Positions 24,371 through 33,666 of a DNA stretch of 64,000 nucleotides are shown one piece after another; position 1 is the first letter of the stretch; the number at the start of each line of letters is the position of its first letter. The DNA comes from Castellaniella sp034675905 (lineage in GTDB: Bacteria > Pseudomonadota > Gammaproteobacteria > Burkholderiales > Burkholderiaceae_B), in NCBI RefSeq assembly GCF_034675905.1, contig NZ_JAUCCV010000010.1:496001-560000 (forward strand). The letters run 5' to 3'. Under the pieces are notes generated by a model, which saw only the letters and a program-made list of their open reading frames with translations, was not told the DNA's origin and ran no database searches. The translations under genes were made by a program, and so were the position numbers.

Positions 24371-26817
24371 TCCAGATTCATCCATACCCTTCTCATGCCT
24401 GGGTCTTCGGGGTCGGGGTCGTTTTGCAGGCCCAGGGACGTCATCAGCGCAATCATGGCGCGATTGGTGGCCAGCACGAGGCCTTCGATGTAGCGCAGGC
24501 CCTGCTGGCGCGCAACCTGGAACAGGCTGTGCATCAATTCCCCGCCCAGGCCGCGCCGTTGCCAGTCGTCGGCAATCACCAGCGCGTATTCGGCGCCCTG
24601 GCCATCGGCATTGCGCAGGTAATGCGCAAACCCTACGATCCGCTCGCGCAGCAGGCCGCGGTTTTCGGGATTAGGCACCTGCACCGTGGCGACCAGCGCC
24701 ACTTCCCGGTCGTAGTCGATGCGCGTATAACGGGCCAGCATCCGGGGCGTCAATTCGCGCAACATGGACACGAAGCGCATGTAGCGCGACTCGTCTGACA
24801 GGTCGCGCATGAATTCCTGCAGCAAGGAGGCGTCTTCCGGGCGGATGGGCCGCAGCAGCCATTCCTGACCATCTGCCATGACCATGGGCCGCACCATGCG
24901 TCGCGGATACGGGTGGATCGCCATGTGGCGGTAGGCCTGGTTTTCAGGGCGCTCACCGTCGTAATTCGGGTCCAGGCTGATCTGAATGCTGCCGGCGAAC
25001 AAACTGGTATCGTCCCACCACAGGGGGTCGATACATAAGGAACGCACCCCCGGCAGGGCGCTGACGATTTCAGAAATGCGTTCCAGTGATTCACGCAATT
25101 GCTCGAACACCGCCGGGCTGAGATCCTTTTCCAGGACGCGGGACCAGAATTTTCCACGCTGGATCAGCTGGCGAGCCAGATAATTGTTCAGCGGCGGCAG
25201 CTCGATTTCCCGATGCGGCGACGCCAGCTGAGCGGGCCGCCCGCCCGGACCGAATTGAAGGTAGGGGCCGAACCGGGCATCCTGGCGCACCTGGATGGCC
25301 ATGGGCACATTCTGGCGGGCCGGTTCGGGGGCCTGCTGGTCCTCGATCAAAATAGGCACGTGGAAACAGTCCAACAGCCAGCGGCAAGCCGGACGATCCA
25401 GTTCCTCTCGGCCCGACATGATGGCATCGCTGAGCAGGGTGCGGGCCTCGTCCAGCCTTGGCGGCCGGTTCAGCATCTCGGGCGGCAAGGCCTGCTGGGC
25501 CAGCGTCTGGTTGTAGTGATACGACGCCAGAATGCCGAAGGCATTGGCGGCGGATTCCGGGGTGCGGAAGGCCGGCAGGCCCACGGCATCCAGTCGATGT
25601 CGCTGCGAACGCATCGAGGCATCGCCCAGAAAGCAGGAAATGATCGGCTTGGCAGCCGCTTCGGAAAACTGCGCCAGGGCTTCTGTTGCAGCATCCATGT
25701 CCGACAGGGCATCCGGCGCAATCAGCACCAGCACCCCATCCACATTGCCATCGGCCGCCAGCAGCGACAGCGCCTGCTGCAGATTGTCCGGCTCCAGGGG
25801 GGCATGACTGACGACGGGATTGTCCACGGCAGCGCCCGGTTCCAGCAGCGCCGCCAGGTCGCGCCGGGTCTGCGTGCCCAGGTCGGCGCGCGAGACCGGA
25901 CCGCCCGAGCCGACCGAGTCCAATGCCAGGCGGGCGGCGCCATGGCCATTGGAAAACAGGGCGATGCGCCGGCCTCGCTGGCGCTTGGTATGCACCAGGA
26001 CCTTGAGCGCCGAAAACAATTGCACGAAAAACCGGATGCGCACCGCCCCCGTCCGCCGCAACAGCGCATCGAACACGGCATCGGCCGCCGCATCGTTGCC
26101 CGGCCCCTGACGGCCGGCTTTCAGCACAATGACCGGCTTGACGCTGGCAGCCGCCAGCAGCGCGCTGGCAAAGCGCCGCGAAGACTCGGCCTCTTCGAGA
26201 TAGAGCACGATGCTGTCCGAGCGCGTATCCATGGACAGGTATTCCAGGACTTCGGCGGTCGTCACGCCCGAGGCATCCCCCGTGGATACCACAGCAGAAA
26301 ACCCCAGCTGAATATCACCGGCCCAGTCCAGTACGGCAGCAGCCACCATGCGCGACTGAGCAACCAGCGCTACCCGCCCGACCGGCGCGCTATGCGAGTC
26401 CAGCCCCAGATTCAGTCCCAGGTGCGGACGCTGGATGCCCAGCGCGCCGGGCCCCAGCACCAGGCAGTCGTTCATCTGCCCCCAGGCCTGGCAATAGGTG
26501 TGGGTTTCGGCCGGATCGGCGGACGGGGTTTCGTGAGGCAGCAGCAACACCGCACGCGGGTGATGCGCCCGCAATTCGCCCAGAGCGGCTGGCAAACGCG
26601 CGGGGTCCAGGCACAGCAACGCCATATCCAGGCGCTGCCCCGGCTGTAGAAAGTCCAGCTGCGCAGGCAGCTGCCACTGTCCGCGCTCATCCACCCTGAC
26701 AGCGGCGATGCGGCCCTGCAACAAGGGCGGCGGCGCCTGGACGACGGGCAGATCACGCGAACTAAGAACCAGCAAGGAGCGCGGCTCGAACAAAGCCGCC
26801 AGACGATGACGCAACAT
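24361..26817 (-). CDS. Pat-like GNAT acetyltransferase with acyl-CoA-synthetase-like domains
   Basis: An 818-aa protein. The N-terminus (about 1-460) resembles the CoA-binding and ligase domains of NDP-forming acyl-CoA synthetases. An ATP-grasp-like middle part follows (about 470-640). The C-terminal GNAT domain (about 650-818) contains LLRPIRPEDASLLQEFM and the acetyl-CoA loop WQRRGLGGELM. This matches protein lysine acetyltransferases such as Pat/PatZ, which silence acetyl-CoA synthetase by acetylation; the target here is inferred. I chose ATG 26817 (MLRHRLAALFEP), where conservation starts. It is divergent from gltX. Confidence 0.87.
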   Translation of the reverse strand: MLRHRLAALFEPRSLLVLSSRDLPVVQAPPPLLQGRIAAVRVDERGQWQLPAQLDFLQPGQRLDMALLCLDPARLPAALGELRAHHPRAVLLLPHETPSADPAETHTYCQAWGQMNDCLVLGPGALGIQRPHLGLNLGLDSHSAPVGRVALVAQSRMVAAAVLDWAGDIQLGFSAVVSTGDASGVTTAEVLEYLSMDTRSDSIVLYLEEAESSRRFASALLAAASVKPVIVLKAGRQGPGNDAAADAVFDALLRRTGAVRIRFFVQLFSALKVLVHTKRQRGRRIALFSNGHGAARLALDSVGSGGPVSRADLGTQTRRDLAALLEPGAAVDNPVVSHAPLEPDNLQQALSLLAADGNVDGVLVLIAPDALSDMDAATEALAQFSEAAAKPIISCFLGDASMRSQRHRLDAVGLPAFRTPESAANAFGILASYHYNQTLAQQALPPEMLNRPPRLDEARTLLSDAIMSGREELDRPACRWLLDCFHVPILIEDQQAPEPARQNVPMAIQVRQDARFGPYLQFGPGGRPAQLASPHREIELPPLNNYLARQLIQRGKFWSRVLEKDLSPAVFEQLRESLERISEIVSALPGVRSLCIDPLWWDDTSLFAGSIQISLDPNYDGERPENQAYRHMAIHPYPRRMVRPMVMADGQEWLLRPIRPEDASLLQEFMRDLSDESRYMRFVSMLRELTPRMLARYTRIDYDREVALVATVQVPNPENRGLLRERIVGFAHYLRNADGQGAEYALVIADDWQRRGLGGELMHSLFQVARQQGLRYIEGLVLATNRAMIALMTSLGLQNDPDPEDPGMRRVWMNLDTK

Positions 26818-26925
26818 GAACGCAACCCCGAAACCCCCAAAGATGGGGCGTCCTTTAAAATACACGATTTCCATCCTGATTCTACAGGGCTTGCAGCCTC
26901 AGCACCCTGTCTGCCGACCACCACC

Positions 26926-28344
26926 ATGACCGTTGCCACTTCGCGCCCCGTGCGCACTCGATTTGCCCCCTCGCCCACCGGCTATCTGCACCTGGGAGGG
27001 GCGCGGACCGCCTTGTTTTCCTGGGCCTACGCACGCCACTACGGGGGGACTTTCGTGTTGCGCATCGAGGACACAGACCTGGAACGATCCACCCCGGAAG
27101 CCGTCCAGGCCATTCTGGACGGCATGCAGTGGCTCAATCTGCAGCCCGACGAAGGCCCCTTCTATCAGATGCAGCGCATGGACCGCTACCGCCAGGTCAT
27201 CGCCGACATGCTGTCCCAGGGGACGGCCTACCACTGCTACAGCACCCCCGCCGAAGTCGAAGCCATGCGCGAGCGCGCCCGCGCCGTCGGCGCCAAGCCG
27301 CGCTACGACGGCACCTGGCGCCCGGAACCGGGCAAGACCCTGCCCCCTGTTCCCGCCGACATCCGGCCCGTGGTGCGTTTCCGCAGCCCGCAGGATGGCG
27401 TCACCGCCTGGGATGATCTGGTCAAAGGGCCGATCAGCTTTGACAATGGCGAGCTGGATGACCTGGTCATCGCCCGCCCCGACGGCACGCCCACCTATAA
27501 TTTCTGTGTGGTGGTGGACGACTGGGACATGCAGATCAGCCACGTGATCCGGGGTGACGACCACGTCAACAATACACCGCGCCAGATCACCATCCTGCAG
27601 GCGCTGGGCGCCGAACCGCCCTGTTATGGCCACGTGCCGATGATTCTGGGGCCAGACGGTGAAAAGCTGTCAAAGCGCCACGGCGCGGTCAGCGTCATGG
27701 AATACGACCGCCTGGGCTATCTGCCCGACGCCATGGTCAATTACCTGGCCCGCCTGGGCTGGAGCCACGGCAACGACGAACTCTTTTCCCGCGAGCAATT
27801 CGTGGCATGGTTCGACCCGCAGCACCTCAGCCGCTCGGCGGCGCAATGGGATCCGAAAAAACTGAACTGGGTCAACGCTCATGCACTGCGCCAGCTGGAC
27901 CCCGCCGACCTGGCCGATCGGGTGGCGCCGCGCATCATCCAGCGCGGCGGCAATCCGCAGGCTGCTGATCTGCCCGCCGTCATGTCCCTGCTGCGCGACC
28001 GCAGTGAAACCCTGGAAGACCTGGCCGAAGGCGCCCTGCTGTTCTGCGGCCCCTACGTACCAGCCGATGCCGCCCTGCGAGCGGAAGTGCTGGACGATGC
28101 CGCGCTGGTCCTGCTGCGGGCCTTTCAAGCGCAAGCCCAAGACCTGGGCGATTGGACCGACGCCGCCCTGGATGCCGCGATCAAGTCCGTCCTGAAAACC
28201 GAGGGCGCCAAGATGCCGAAACTGGCCATCCCGCTGCGAGTCGCCGTCACAGGCCACAAGCACACCCCATCCATCAGCGCCGTACTGACCCTGCTGGGCC
28301 GCACCACCGTGTTGGAACGTCTGAGCGCGACCCTGGCCGGCTAA
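26926..28344 (+). CDS. gltX: Glutamyl-tRNA synthetase
   Basis: Charges tRNA-Glu. The HIGH-type motif HLGG is at residues 22-25 (RFAPSPTGYLHLGGARTAL) and KLSKR at 247-251. RIEDTDLERS and VIRGDDHVNNTPRQ are also typical. It is 472 aa. I chose ATG 26926 (MTVATSRPVRTRFAPS), which fits the family N-terminus; upstream in-frame sequence is not conserved. Confidence 0.97.
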   Translation: MTVATSRPVRTRFAPSPTGYLHLGGARTALFSWAYARHYGGTFVLRIEDTDLERSTPEAVQAILDGMQWLNLQPDEGPFYQMQRMDRYRQVIADMLSQGTAYHCYSTPAEVEAMRERARAVGAKPRYDGTWRPEPGKTLPPVPADIRPVVRFRSPQDGVTAWDDLVKGPISFDNGELDDLVIARPDGTPTYNFCVVVDDWDMQISHVIRGDDHVNNTPRQITILQALGAEPPCYGHVPMILGPDGEKLSKRHGAVSVMEYDRLGYLPDAMVNYLARLGWSHGNDELFSREQFVAWFDPQHLSRSAAQWDPKKLNWVNAHALRQLDPADLADRVAPRIIQRGGNPQAADLPAVMSLLRDRSETLEDLAEGALLFCGPYVPADAALRAEVLDDAALVLLRAFQAQAQDLGDWTDAALDAAIKSVLKTEGAKMPKLAIPLRVAVTGHKHTPSISAVLTLLGRTTVLERLSATLAG

Positions 28345-28353
28345 ACCCGCCGA

Positions 28354-28845
28354 TCAGAAGGGCAGCCGATAGCCTGGCGACATCCGCCGGGCGCGTACGC
28401 TGCCCTGAGCGCCCTGCAGCCTCAGTTCCGCCGCATCGGCCCGGACGATGTGATAGCGATTGGCGTAGATCGGATCATTCAAATCCACGGATACGCCATT
28501 GGATTCCAAGGTGCGCAACACCAGCGCATCGCCGCTACGCGACCAGCAGCCGGATTCTTCCAGCCCCTGCGAAGGCGCGCGAGGACGCTTGATCTGCTCC
28601 ACATACGTCATGGTGCCGTCCGGATTCAGGGTGTACAGAGTGCGCAAGGCGCCCGCCACCCCTTTTTGCGTGCTCACCGACAACCAATTGCCCACCAGCG
28701 CGTCTCCGGCTGCCGCTGGCGTGCAGGTCGGTACAGCCGCGTGGACGACAGCAGGCGCCTGGGCGGGTTTGGTCGGGGCGCAGCCAGCCAGCACCCCTAG
28801 AGCAGCCATCCCCGCCGCTGCAATAGAAAAACGAATGAATCGCAT
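28354..28845 (-). CDS. Small lipoprotein of unknown function
   Basis: A 163-aa lipoprotein: signal MRFIRFSIAAAGMAALGV, then lipobox LAGC. A small beta domain follows (GNWLSVSTQKG, YTLNPDGTMTYVEQI, ESGCWSRSGDALVL), resembling lipocalin-like or META-like modules, but I do not recognise a named family. ATG 28845 follows AGGAA at good spacing; another ATG lies at 28863. It is convergent with gltX. Confidence 0.7.
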   Translation of the reverse strand: MRFIRFSIAAAGMAALGVLAGCAPTKPAQAPAVVHAAVPTCTPAAAGDALVGNWLSVSTQKGVAGALRTLYTLNPDGTMTYVEQIKRPRAPSQGLEESGCWSRSGDALVLRTLESNGVSVDLNDPIYANRYHIVRADAAELRLQGAQGSVRARRMSPGYRLPF

Positions 28846-28980
28846 TACTTGATTCCTGTTCATGACAATTGTCATCCAATACCCCCGCCCCACATAGGGC
28901 CGGACCCGGCAGACCCGATGACCTGGCCTACAATTTTTGGGTGCCTGCGCAACTTGCAGGAAAACAATCATTTTACTGAC

Positions 28981-29415
28981 ATGAGCCACTCCGTACTCGT
29001 CACATTGCACTTGTTTGCCGCCATCATGTTCGTGGGCACCGTGTTCTTCGAAGTGCTGATCCTGGAAGGCATCCGCAAGCCCCTGGGACGGGAAGCCATG
29101 CGCAACGTGGAACTGGCGATCGGCCGCCGCGCCCGACGCATCATGCCGTTTGTCATGATCGTCCTGTTCGGGGCCGGCCTGGGCATGGCCTGGCAGTTCC
29201 GGGATGCGCTGGCGCAACCCTTTGCCAGCCATTTTGCCACCCTGCTGTGGATCAAGATCATCCTGGCCTTCAGCGTACTGGGGCATTTTATTTTTGCCAT
29301 GACCATGAGCGGTACAGGCCGGCTGAAGTCCCGTCATTTCCAGATCATCCACCTGAGCGTGTTTTGCCATGTGGTCCTGATCGTATTCCTGGCCAAGGCC
29401 ATGTTCTATCTCTGA
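28981..29415 (+). CDS. Four-helix integral membrane protein
   Basis: A 144-aa protein with four predicted membrane helices, at about 5-25, 52-70, 84-104 and 120-141. LHLFAAIMFVGTVFFEVLI and HFATLLWIKIILAFSVLGH are reminiscent of CopD-like or DUF2269-like small membrane proteins, with conserved His in helices 1 and 3. The function is unknown. I chose ATG 28981 because the hydrophobic domain starts there. Confidence 0.65.
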   Translation: MSHSVLVTLHLFAAIMFVGTVFFEVLILEGIRKPLGREAMRNVELAIGRRARRIMPFVMIVLFGAGLGMAWQFRDALAQPFASHFATLLWIKIILAFSVLGHFIFAMTMSGTGRLKSRHFQIIHLSVFCHVVLIVFLAKAMFYL

Positions 29416-29648
29416 TTCGCCGCAATCAAGCGGGAAACGCAACTTTTTCGAGACAAAGAACAATCCGATGGCGGAAGAAAGCCCCTAGCGCGCCGATAGT
29501 GCTTGGAAGCCCCCCACACCTTACGCTAGACTTGAATGCGTGTGATATTCATGATATTGCACGCCTGCGCCATTTGAGATGAGCCGCACCTGACGTGGGG
29601 GTCATATCAAATGGGTGGACGTTTCCTTTTGCCCTAAGGAGCCCGACA

Positions 29649-30473
29649 ATGGCAACCGCCAAGAAAGCCGCAGCCACACCCGCAAAATCCGCCCCCGCCA
29701 AAACCCCCGCAAAAGCAGCAGCAAAGAAAGCCGCCCCAAAAGCAGCTGCCAAGCCTGCCGCCACAAAAGCTACTGCAGCTAAACCCGCTGCCAAGGCAGC
29801 TCCCAAAAAGACAGCCGTGAAAGCAAGCCCCAAGGCTGCCGCCAAACCCGTTGCCAAAAAAGCGGCTCCGGTAAAAGCTGCCGCCAAACCTGCGGCCAAG
29901 AAGGTCGCTGCCAAGCCTGCCGCCAAGAAAGCCACACCGGCAAAACCCGCTGCCAAAAAGGCCGTAGCACCGGCTGCCAAAAAGACAGTTGCCAAAAAAC
30001 CGGCTGCAGCCAAGGCGCCTGTCGCCAAAGCAGCCGCCACGGTGAAAAAGACAGCGGCCAAGCCTGCAAGCGCTAAAGCAGCTGCCAAACCTGCAGTGAA
30101 AAAAGCAGCGGCAAAGCCCGCAGCAGCGAAAAAACCGGCTGCAAAACCCGCAGCTGCCGCCAAAAAACCGCTTGCCAAAAAGCCTGTCGCCAGCAAAGCG
30201 GCTACGGCCAAAGCAGCACCGGCAAAGAAAGCAGCAGCCAGCAAACCCGCCGCCGGCAAGGCCAGTGCAGTCAAAAAGGCGCCTGCAAAAGCAGCCGCAA
30301 AAACGACCGCCAAGGCCCCGGCAGCCAAGGCTGCTGCCGCCAAAAAACCGGCTGCCAGCAAAACCACTACCGTGAAAAAGGCTGCCAGCAAACCGACTGC
30401 AGCGGCGCCCGCCGCCCGCACGGACGTCAACCCTGGTGGCAACTGGCCGTTCCCCCTGAACAGCCGCCCGTAA
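29649..30473 (+). CDS. Histone H1-like Ala/Lys/Pro-rich DNA-binding protein
   Basis: A 274-aa protein made almost wholly of degenerate (A/P)-A-K-K repeats, like the C-terminal tail of eukaryotic H1 and Bordetella BpH1-type proteins. It should bind DNA without sequence preference and compact the nucleoid. The only non-repetitive part is the C-terminus: ARTDVNPGGNWPFPLNSRP. AAGGAG lies 8-9 bp before ATG 29649. Such repeats vary in length between strains, so assembled length should be treated with care. Confidence 0.9.
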   Translation: MATAKKAAATPAKSAPAKTPAKAAAKKAAPKAAAKPAATKATAAKPAAKAAPKKTAVKASPKAAAKPVAKKAAPVKAAAKPAAKKVAAKPAAKKATPAKPAAKKAVAPAAKKTVAKKPAAAKAPVAKAAATVKKTAAKPASAKAAAKPAVKKAAAKPAAAKKPAAKPAAAAKKPLAKKPVASKAATAKAAPAKKAAASKPAAGKASAVKKAPAKAAAKTTAKAPAAKAAAAKKPAASKTTTVKKAASKPTAAAPAARTDVNPGGNWPFPLNSRP

Positions 30474-30495
30474 GCAAGCCATATCAGCATGATCG

Positions 30496-30532
30496 ATGCG
30501 CCGGGAATGCTCAGACGAGCACCCCGGCGCAT
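30496..30532 (+). terminator. Strong hairpin after the H1-like gene
   Basis: Ten-base stem ATGCGCCGGG / CCCGGCGCAT about 20 bp past the stop. No T run follows, so it may be a terminator or a transcript-stabilising 3' hairpin. Confidence 0.45.
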
Positions 30533-30597
30533 TGCACTTGCCGCACCTTTTACGCTAATGCGACAATGGCCTACTTCATGCCATCTGTGAGCACCGC

Positions 30598-31164
30598 ATG
30601 GTCCGCGACATTCTGCTTTTTCTGATTGATATTGTCTTTTCGCTCTTTGGCATCGCCCTGATTCTACGGGCCTGGATTTTTGCAATCCGCCTGCATCCAT
30701 TCAATCCGTATTCTCAAGCCATCCTGCGGGTCACCGACTGGCTGGTGCAGCCCATCCGGCGCATGATCCCGGTCAGCGGACGCTTTGACTGGCCCAGCAT
30801 CCTGGCCTGCTGGATCACGGCCATGCTCTACCTGCTGCTGACCTGGCTGATCGCCATGGGCGGCCTGCTGCCTCCGGCATCCGCCATCGGCGCAATCTTG
30901 CTGACCGGGCTGCTGGTGGGCTTGAAATGGCTGTTCAATGTGATTGTGTGGGTCACGCTGATTCAGGCCGTGCTGTCCTGGATCAATCCGCTGTCGCCGG
31001 TCATGCCGGTGCTCTACACCCTGACGGCGCCGCTGCTGGACCCTATCCGGCGCATTCTGCCCCGCATGGGGGGGCTGGACCTATCGCCGCTGGTGTTGCT
31101 GGTGGTGGCCCAGATCGTGATGATGATTCTGAACCACCTGGCGTTTTCAACGTTTGGGGTCTGA
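30598..31164 (+). CDS. YggT family membrane protein
   Basis: A 188-aa protein with two YggT modules, each a helix pair followed by an amphipathic stretch: PFNPYSQAILRVTDWLVQPIRR near 37-58 and PLSPVMPVLYTLTAPLLDPIRR near 130-151. The family is linked to membrane and division functions and osmotic stress, without a defined activity. It stands alone between the H1-like gene and the glycine-zipper lipoprotein. Confidence 0.9.
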   Translation: MVRDILLFLIDIVFSLFGIALILRAWIFAIRLHPFNPYSQAILRVTDWLVQPIRRMIPVSGRFDWPSILACWITAMLYLLLTWLIAMGGLLPPASAIGAILLTGLLVGLKWLFNVIVWVTLIQAVLSWINPLSPVMPVLYTLTAPLLDPIRRILPRMGGLDLSPLVLLVVAQIVMMILNHLAFSTFGV

Positions 31165-31170
31165 CGCCGA

Positions 31171-31668
31171 TTACATCGGGACGACGCGGGTCGGGCCGCC
31201 GCCGCTGATGACCTGCACCCGCTGGCCCGAACTGAGCGCGATATCGTTGGCCTGCGCAATGACGCGGGTTTCGCCATTATCCAGGCGCACGGTGATTTCC
31301 AGGCCCTGGGTCTTGCTGACCTGATTTTCAACCGCATTGCCCGCCAGGCCGCCCAACAGGGCGCCGCCGATGGACGTCAGGATCTGGCCCCGGCCACCGC
31401 CAATGGCGCTACCCGCCACGCCGCCCAATGCGCCGCCGGCCAATGCGCCGACGCCGGACGATTTATCGGACTGGATGACGACTGGCCGCACGGACACGAC
31501 CGTGCCATAACGCACGATCTGTTCCTGCTGCGCCTGACCATAGGTATAAACGGACCCCGAAGCCGACTGATTGGCGCAACCGGCCAATGCCAAAACGGAC
31601 AGGGAAATCCCCGCCGCCGCGGTCAGGCGCAAGGCGCGGGATGAAAGAGAAGAACTGCGGATCACCAT
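31171..31668 (-). CDS. Glycine-zipper 2TM lipoprotein (SlyB/Pcp-like)
   Basis: An outer-membrane lipoprotein of 165 aa: lipobox LAGC at about 28-31, then a glycine-zipper segment (about 72-112: GALAGGALGGVAGSAIGGG). A short C-terminal beta domain (LEITVRLDNGETRVIAQ) follows. SlyB/Pcp homologues stabilise the outer membrane under stress. It is convergent with the YggT gene, six bases between stops. Confidence 0.87.
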   Translation of the reverse strand: MVIRSSSLSSRALRLTAAAGISLSVLALAGCANQSASGSVYTYGQAQQEQIVRYGTVVSVRPVVIQSDKSSGVGALAGGALGGVAGSAIGGGRGQILTSIGGALLGGLAGNAVENQVSKTQGLEITVRLDNGETRVIAQANDIALSSGQRVQVISGGGPTRVVPM

Positions 31669-31701
31669 GAAGGGACTCCCGTAACAGCTAACAACAAAGG
31701 A

Positions 31702-32652
31702 TCAGGCAAGGCCTGCATCGATCCCGTAATGACGCTGCAGCGTTGCTGCAATCTGGTCACGGGACGGTTGGTGGTTTTGCGGACCTTGACTGACGATTTT
31801 AAAGCCGCCCATCACGTTCGCCAAACAGCAGGCATCCCGCAATGACCAATCATTGACCAGGCCATACAACAAGCCGGCGCGATGGGCATCACCGCAGCCG
31901 GTCGGATCCACGATCTGGCTGACCGGCACTGGTGCAATATCAGTTTGCTCACCCTGGGCATACAGCGTGGAGCCCTCGCCGCCCCGGGTGATCACAGCTG
32001 CCTGCAGGCCGGCGGCGATCGCTGCGATAGACTGCCCCATGCGGTCCTCGATGACGCTGGCCTCGTAGTCGTTGGCGGTCAGGATGCTGGACATGGCCAC
32101 CATGCGGCGCAGATCATCGCCATCGAACAAGGGCATCGCCTGCCCCAGGTCGAAAATAAAGGGGATGCCGGCCGCATGCAGGCGCTCTGCATGGGCGAAC
32201 ATGCCGTCCTTGGAATCAGGCGATACGATGGCCCAGCGGGCGGCGTGCCCCGTCAGATCGTTTTCGGCCGAACGCAGCATGGCGCCGGGATGGAAAGACG
32301 CGATCTGGTTATTGTCCTGGTCCGTCGTGATGTAGCACTGCGCCGTATAGGTATCCGGCAACACCCGCACCAGACGGGTATCGATCTGCAGATCGCGCAG
32401 GCGCTGCAGATAATCGTCGGCGTCCTGGCCCACGGTGCCTACGGGCACGGGATGCCCGCCCAGCAGCTTCAGGTTGTAGGCGATATTCCCGGCGCAGCCG
32501 CCGAATTCCTTGCGCAGTGTCGGCACAAAAAAAGACACGCTCAGGGACTTGAGGTTATCCGACAGGATGTGGTCACGAAAACAGCCTTCGAACACGGCGA
32601 TGGTATCGAAGGCGATGGAACCACAAATCAGCACATCCTGGTTGGGGGTCAT
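31702..32652 (-). CDS. PfkB family carbohydrate/nucleoside kinase
   Basis: A 316-aa ribokinase-fold kinase. FGGCAGNIAYNLKLLGG and TVGQDADDYLQRL form the substrate side; the anion hole and catalytic base lie in DPTGCGDAHRAG. A His takes the place of the usual Phe after the catalytic Asp-Ala. The substrate is unknown; adenosine kinase-like proteins are closest by impression. It is 12 bp downstream of the DUF3426 gene, in the accB-accC-prmA run. Confidence 0.85.
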   Translation of the reverse strand: MTPNQDVLICGSIAFDTIAVFEGCFRDHILSDNLKSLSVSFFVPTLRKEFGGCAGNIAYNLKLLGGHPVPVGTVGQDADDYLQRLRDLQIDTRLVRVLPDTYTAQCYITTDQDNNQIASFHPGAMLRSAENDLTGHAARWAIVSPDSKDGMFAHAERLHAAGIPFIFDLGQAMPLFDGDDLRRMVAMSSILTANDYEASVIEDRMGQSIAAIAAGLQAAVITRGGEGSTLYAQGEQTDIAPVPVSQIVDPTGCGDAHRAGLLYGLVNDWSLRDACCLANVMGGFKIVSQGPQNHQPSRDQIAATLQRHYGIDAGLA

Positions 32653-32664
32653 GAATGAGTATCC

Positions 32665-33648
32665 TCAGGGGTAGAACAGATCAAGCTGATAGCCATTGAT
32701 CCGCAGACCATCAAGGGTCAGCGGCACCTGGACCAGCACTTCGCCACGCGCGGCAAATGGACGTTTGGCGACTTCGGCCCCCAGATATTCCGGGGGGGAC
32801 ACATTCCGGCGCACCAGCAGCGTGCCTGCAGCGTCCTTGAGATCCAGCACGAGCGTCGGCCATTCCTGTGCATGTTCGGACTGATTGCGCAGCGTCGCCT
32901 GCAGGATGAAACGCTGCACAGGGCTTGAGGCAGAGACGGCGTCCGAGCCATGCGTACCGGGCACGTCATCCTGGACTTTCAGCGCAGAGCCGGTGATGGT
33001 CAAGCGCGCCAGATCCCGGGCATAGGGCACCTGGCAGCGCAAGGGCACGCACGCCTGCTCCAGCCAGGGTCGTAGGGCAGGAACCGCTTGCGCCAGCTGC
33101 GCACGATAGACATACAGCAGCTGCGCCCCCACCAGACCGATCAACGCCAACAACAGCAGACGGGCCAGCAAACGGACGATCCCCGCCCACCATGACGGCG
33201 CATCGTCCTGCCGCAACAGAGGCGCAGCGGTGCCTCCTTGGCTGAAATGCCCGGGCCGGGGCTCGACGACAAAGGACTCAGGGCGATCCGCTGCCTCGAT
33301 CTGCGGCTCGATGCGGAAAGTGTCATAGTCAGCAACAGGTTCAGCATCCGGCGCAGCCAGACTGCGCCCGGACCGGAAGACCTGGGGCGCCTCGGCATCA
33401 TCGGCATCCTCATATGCAGAAGACGCCGGCGCCGCCGCGGAATACGGCGGGGCCGACTCCGGATGCGAGACGGCAGACGGCTCCGCCGACACAGGTGCCA
33501 CGCCCGAAGCGTCGGACACGACCTCGGCGTAGCCATCAAAAATATGAGAGCACTGAACGCAGCGGATATAGCCCTTGCGCAGCTGCAAATCCGACAGGCT
33601 GGCTTGGAAAACCGTGCCGCACTGCGGGCAACGCGTGGTCAGGTCCAT
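32665..33648 (-). CDS. Zinc-ribbon and DUF3426 domain membrane protein
   Basis: The N-terminal MJ0042-type zinc ribbon has CPQC at 8-11 and CVQC at 30-33. A Ser/Ala/Pro-rich cytoplasmic linker, one membrane helix (about 161-178: LLARLLLLALIGLVGAQLL) and the C-terminal DUF3426 beta domain (ITGSALKVQDDVPG, LVLDLKDAAGTLLVRR) follow. It is 327 aa, function unknown. It is regularly found downstream of prmA in beta-proteobacteria, as here. Confidence 0.87.
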   Translation of the reverse strand: MDLTTRCPQCGTVFQASLSDLQLRKGYIRCVQCSHIFDGYAEVVSDASGVAPVSAEPSAVSHPESAPPYSAAAPASSAYEDADDAEAPQVFRSGRSLAAPDAEPVADYDTFRIEPQIEAADRPESFVVEPRPGHFSQGGTAAPLLRQDDAPSWWAGIVRLLARLLLLALIGLVGAQLLYVYRAQLAQAVPALRPWLEQACVPLRCQVPYARDLARLTITGSALKVQDDVPGTHGSDAVSASSPVQRFILQATLRNQSEHAQEWPTLVLDLKDAAGTLLVRRNVSPPEYLGAEVAKRPFAARGEVLVQVPLTLDGLRINGYQLDLFYP

Positions 33649-33666
33649 CCCCCGGCCTCCCGCTGC

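Noticed and set aside
29549..30700. Long Ala/Leu/Phe-rich open frame on the minus strand
   Set aside because: It is the reverse of the Ala/Lys codon repeats of the H1-like gene and has no independent support.
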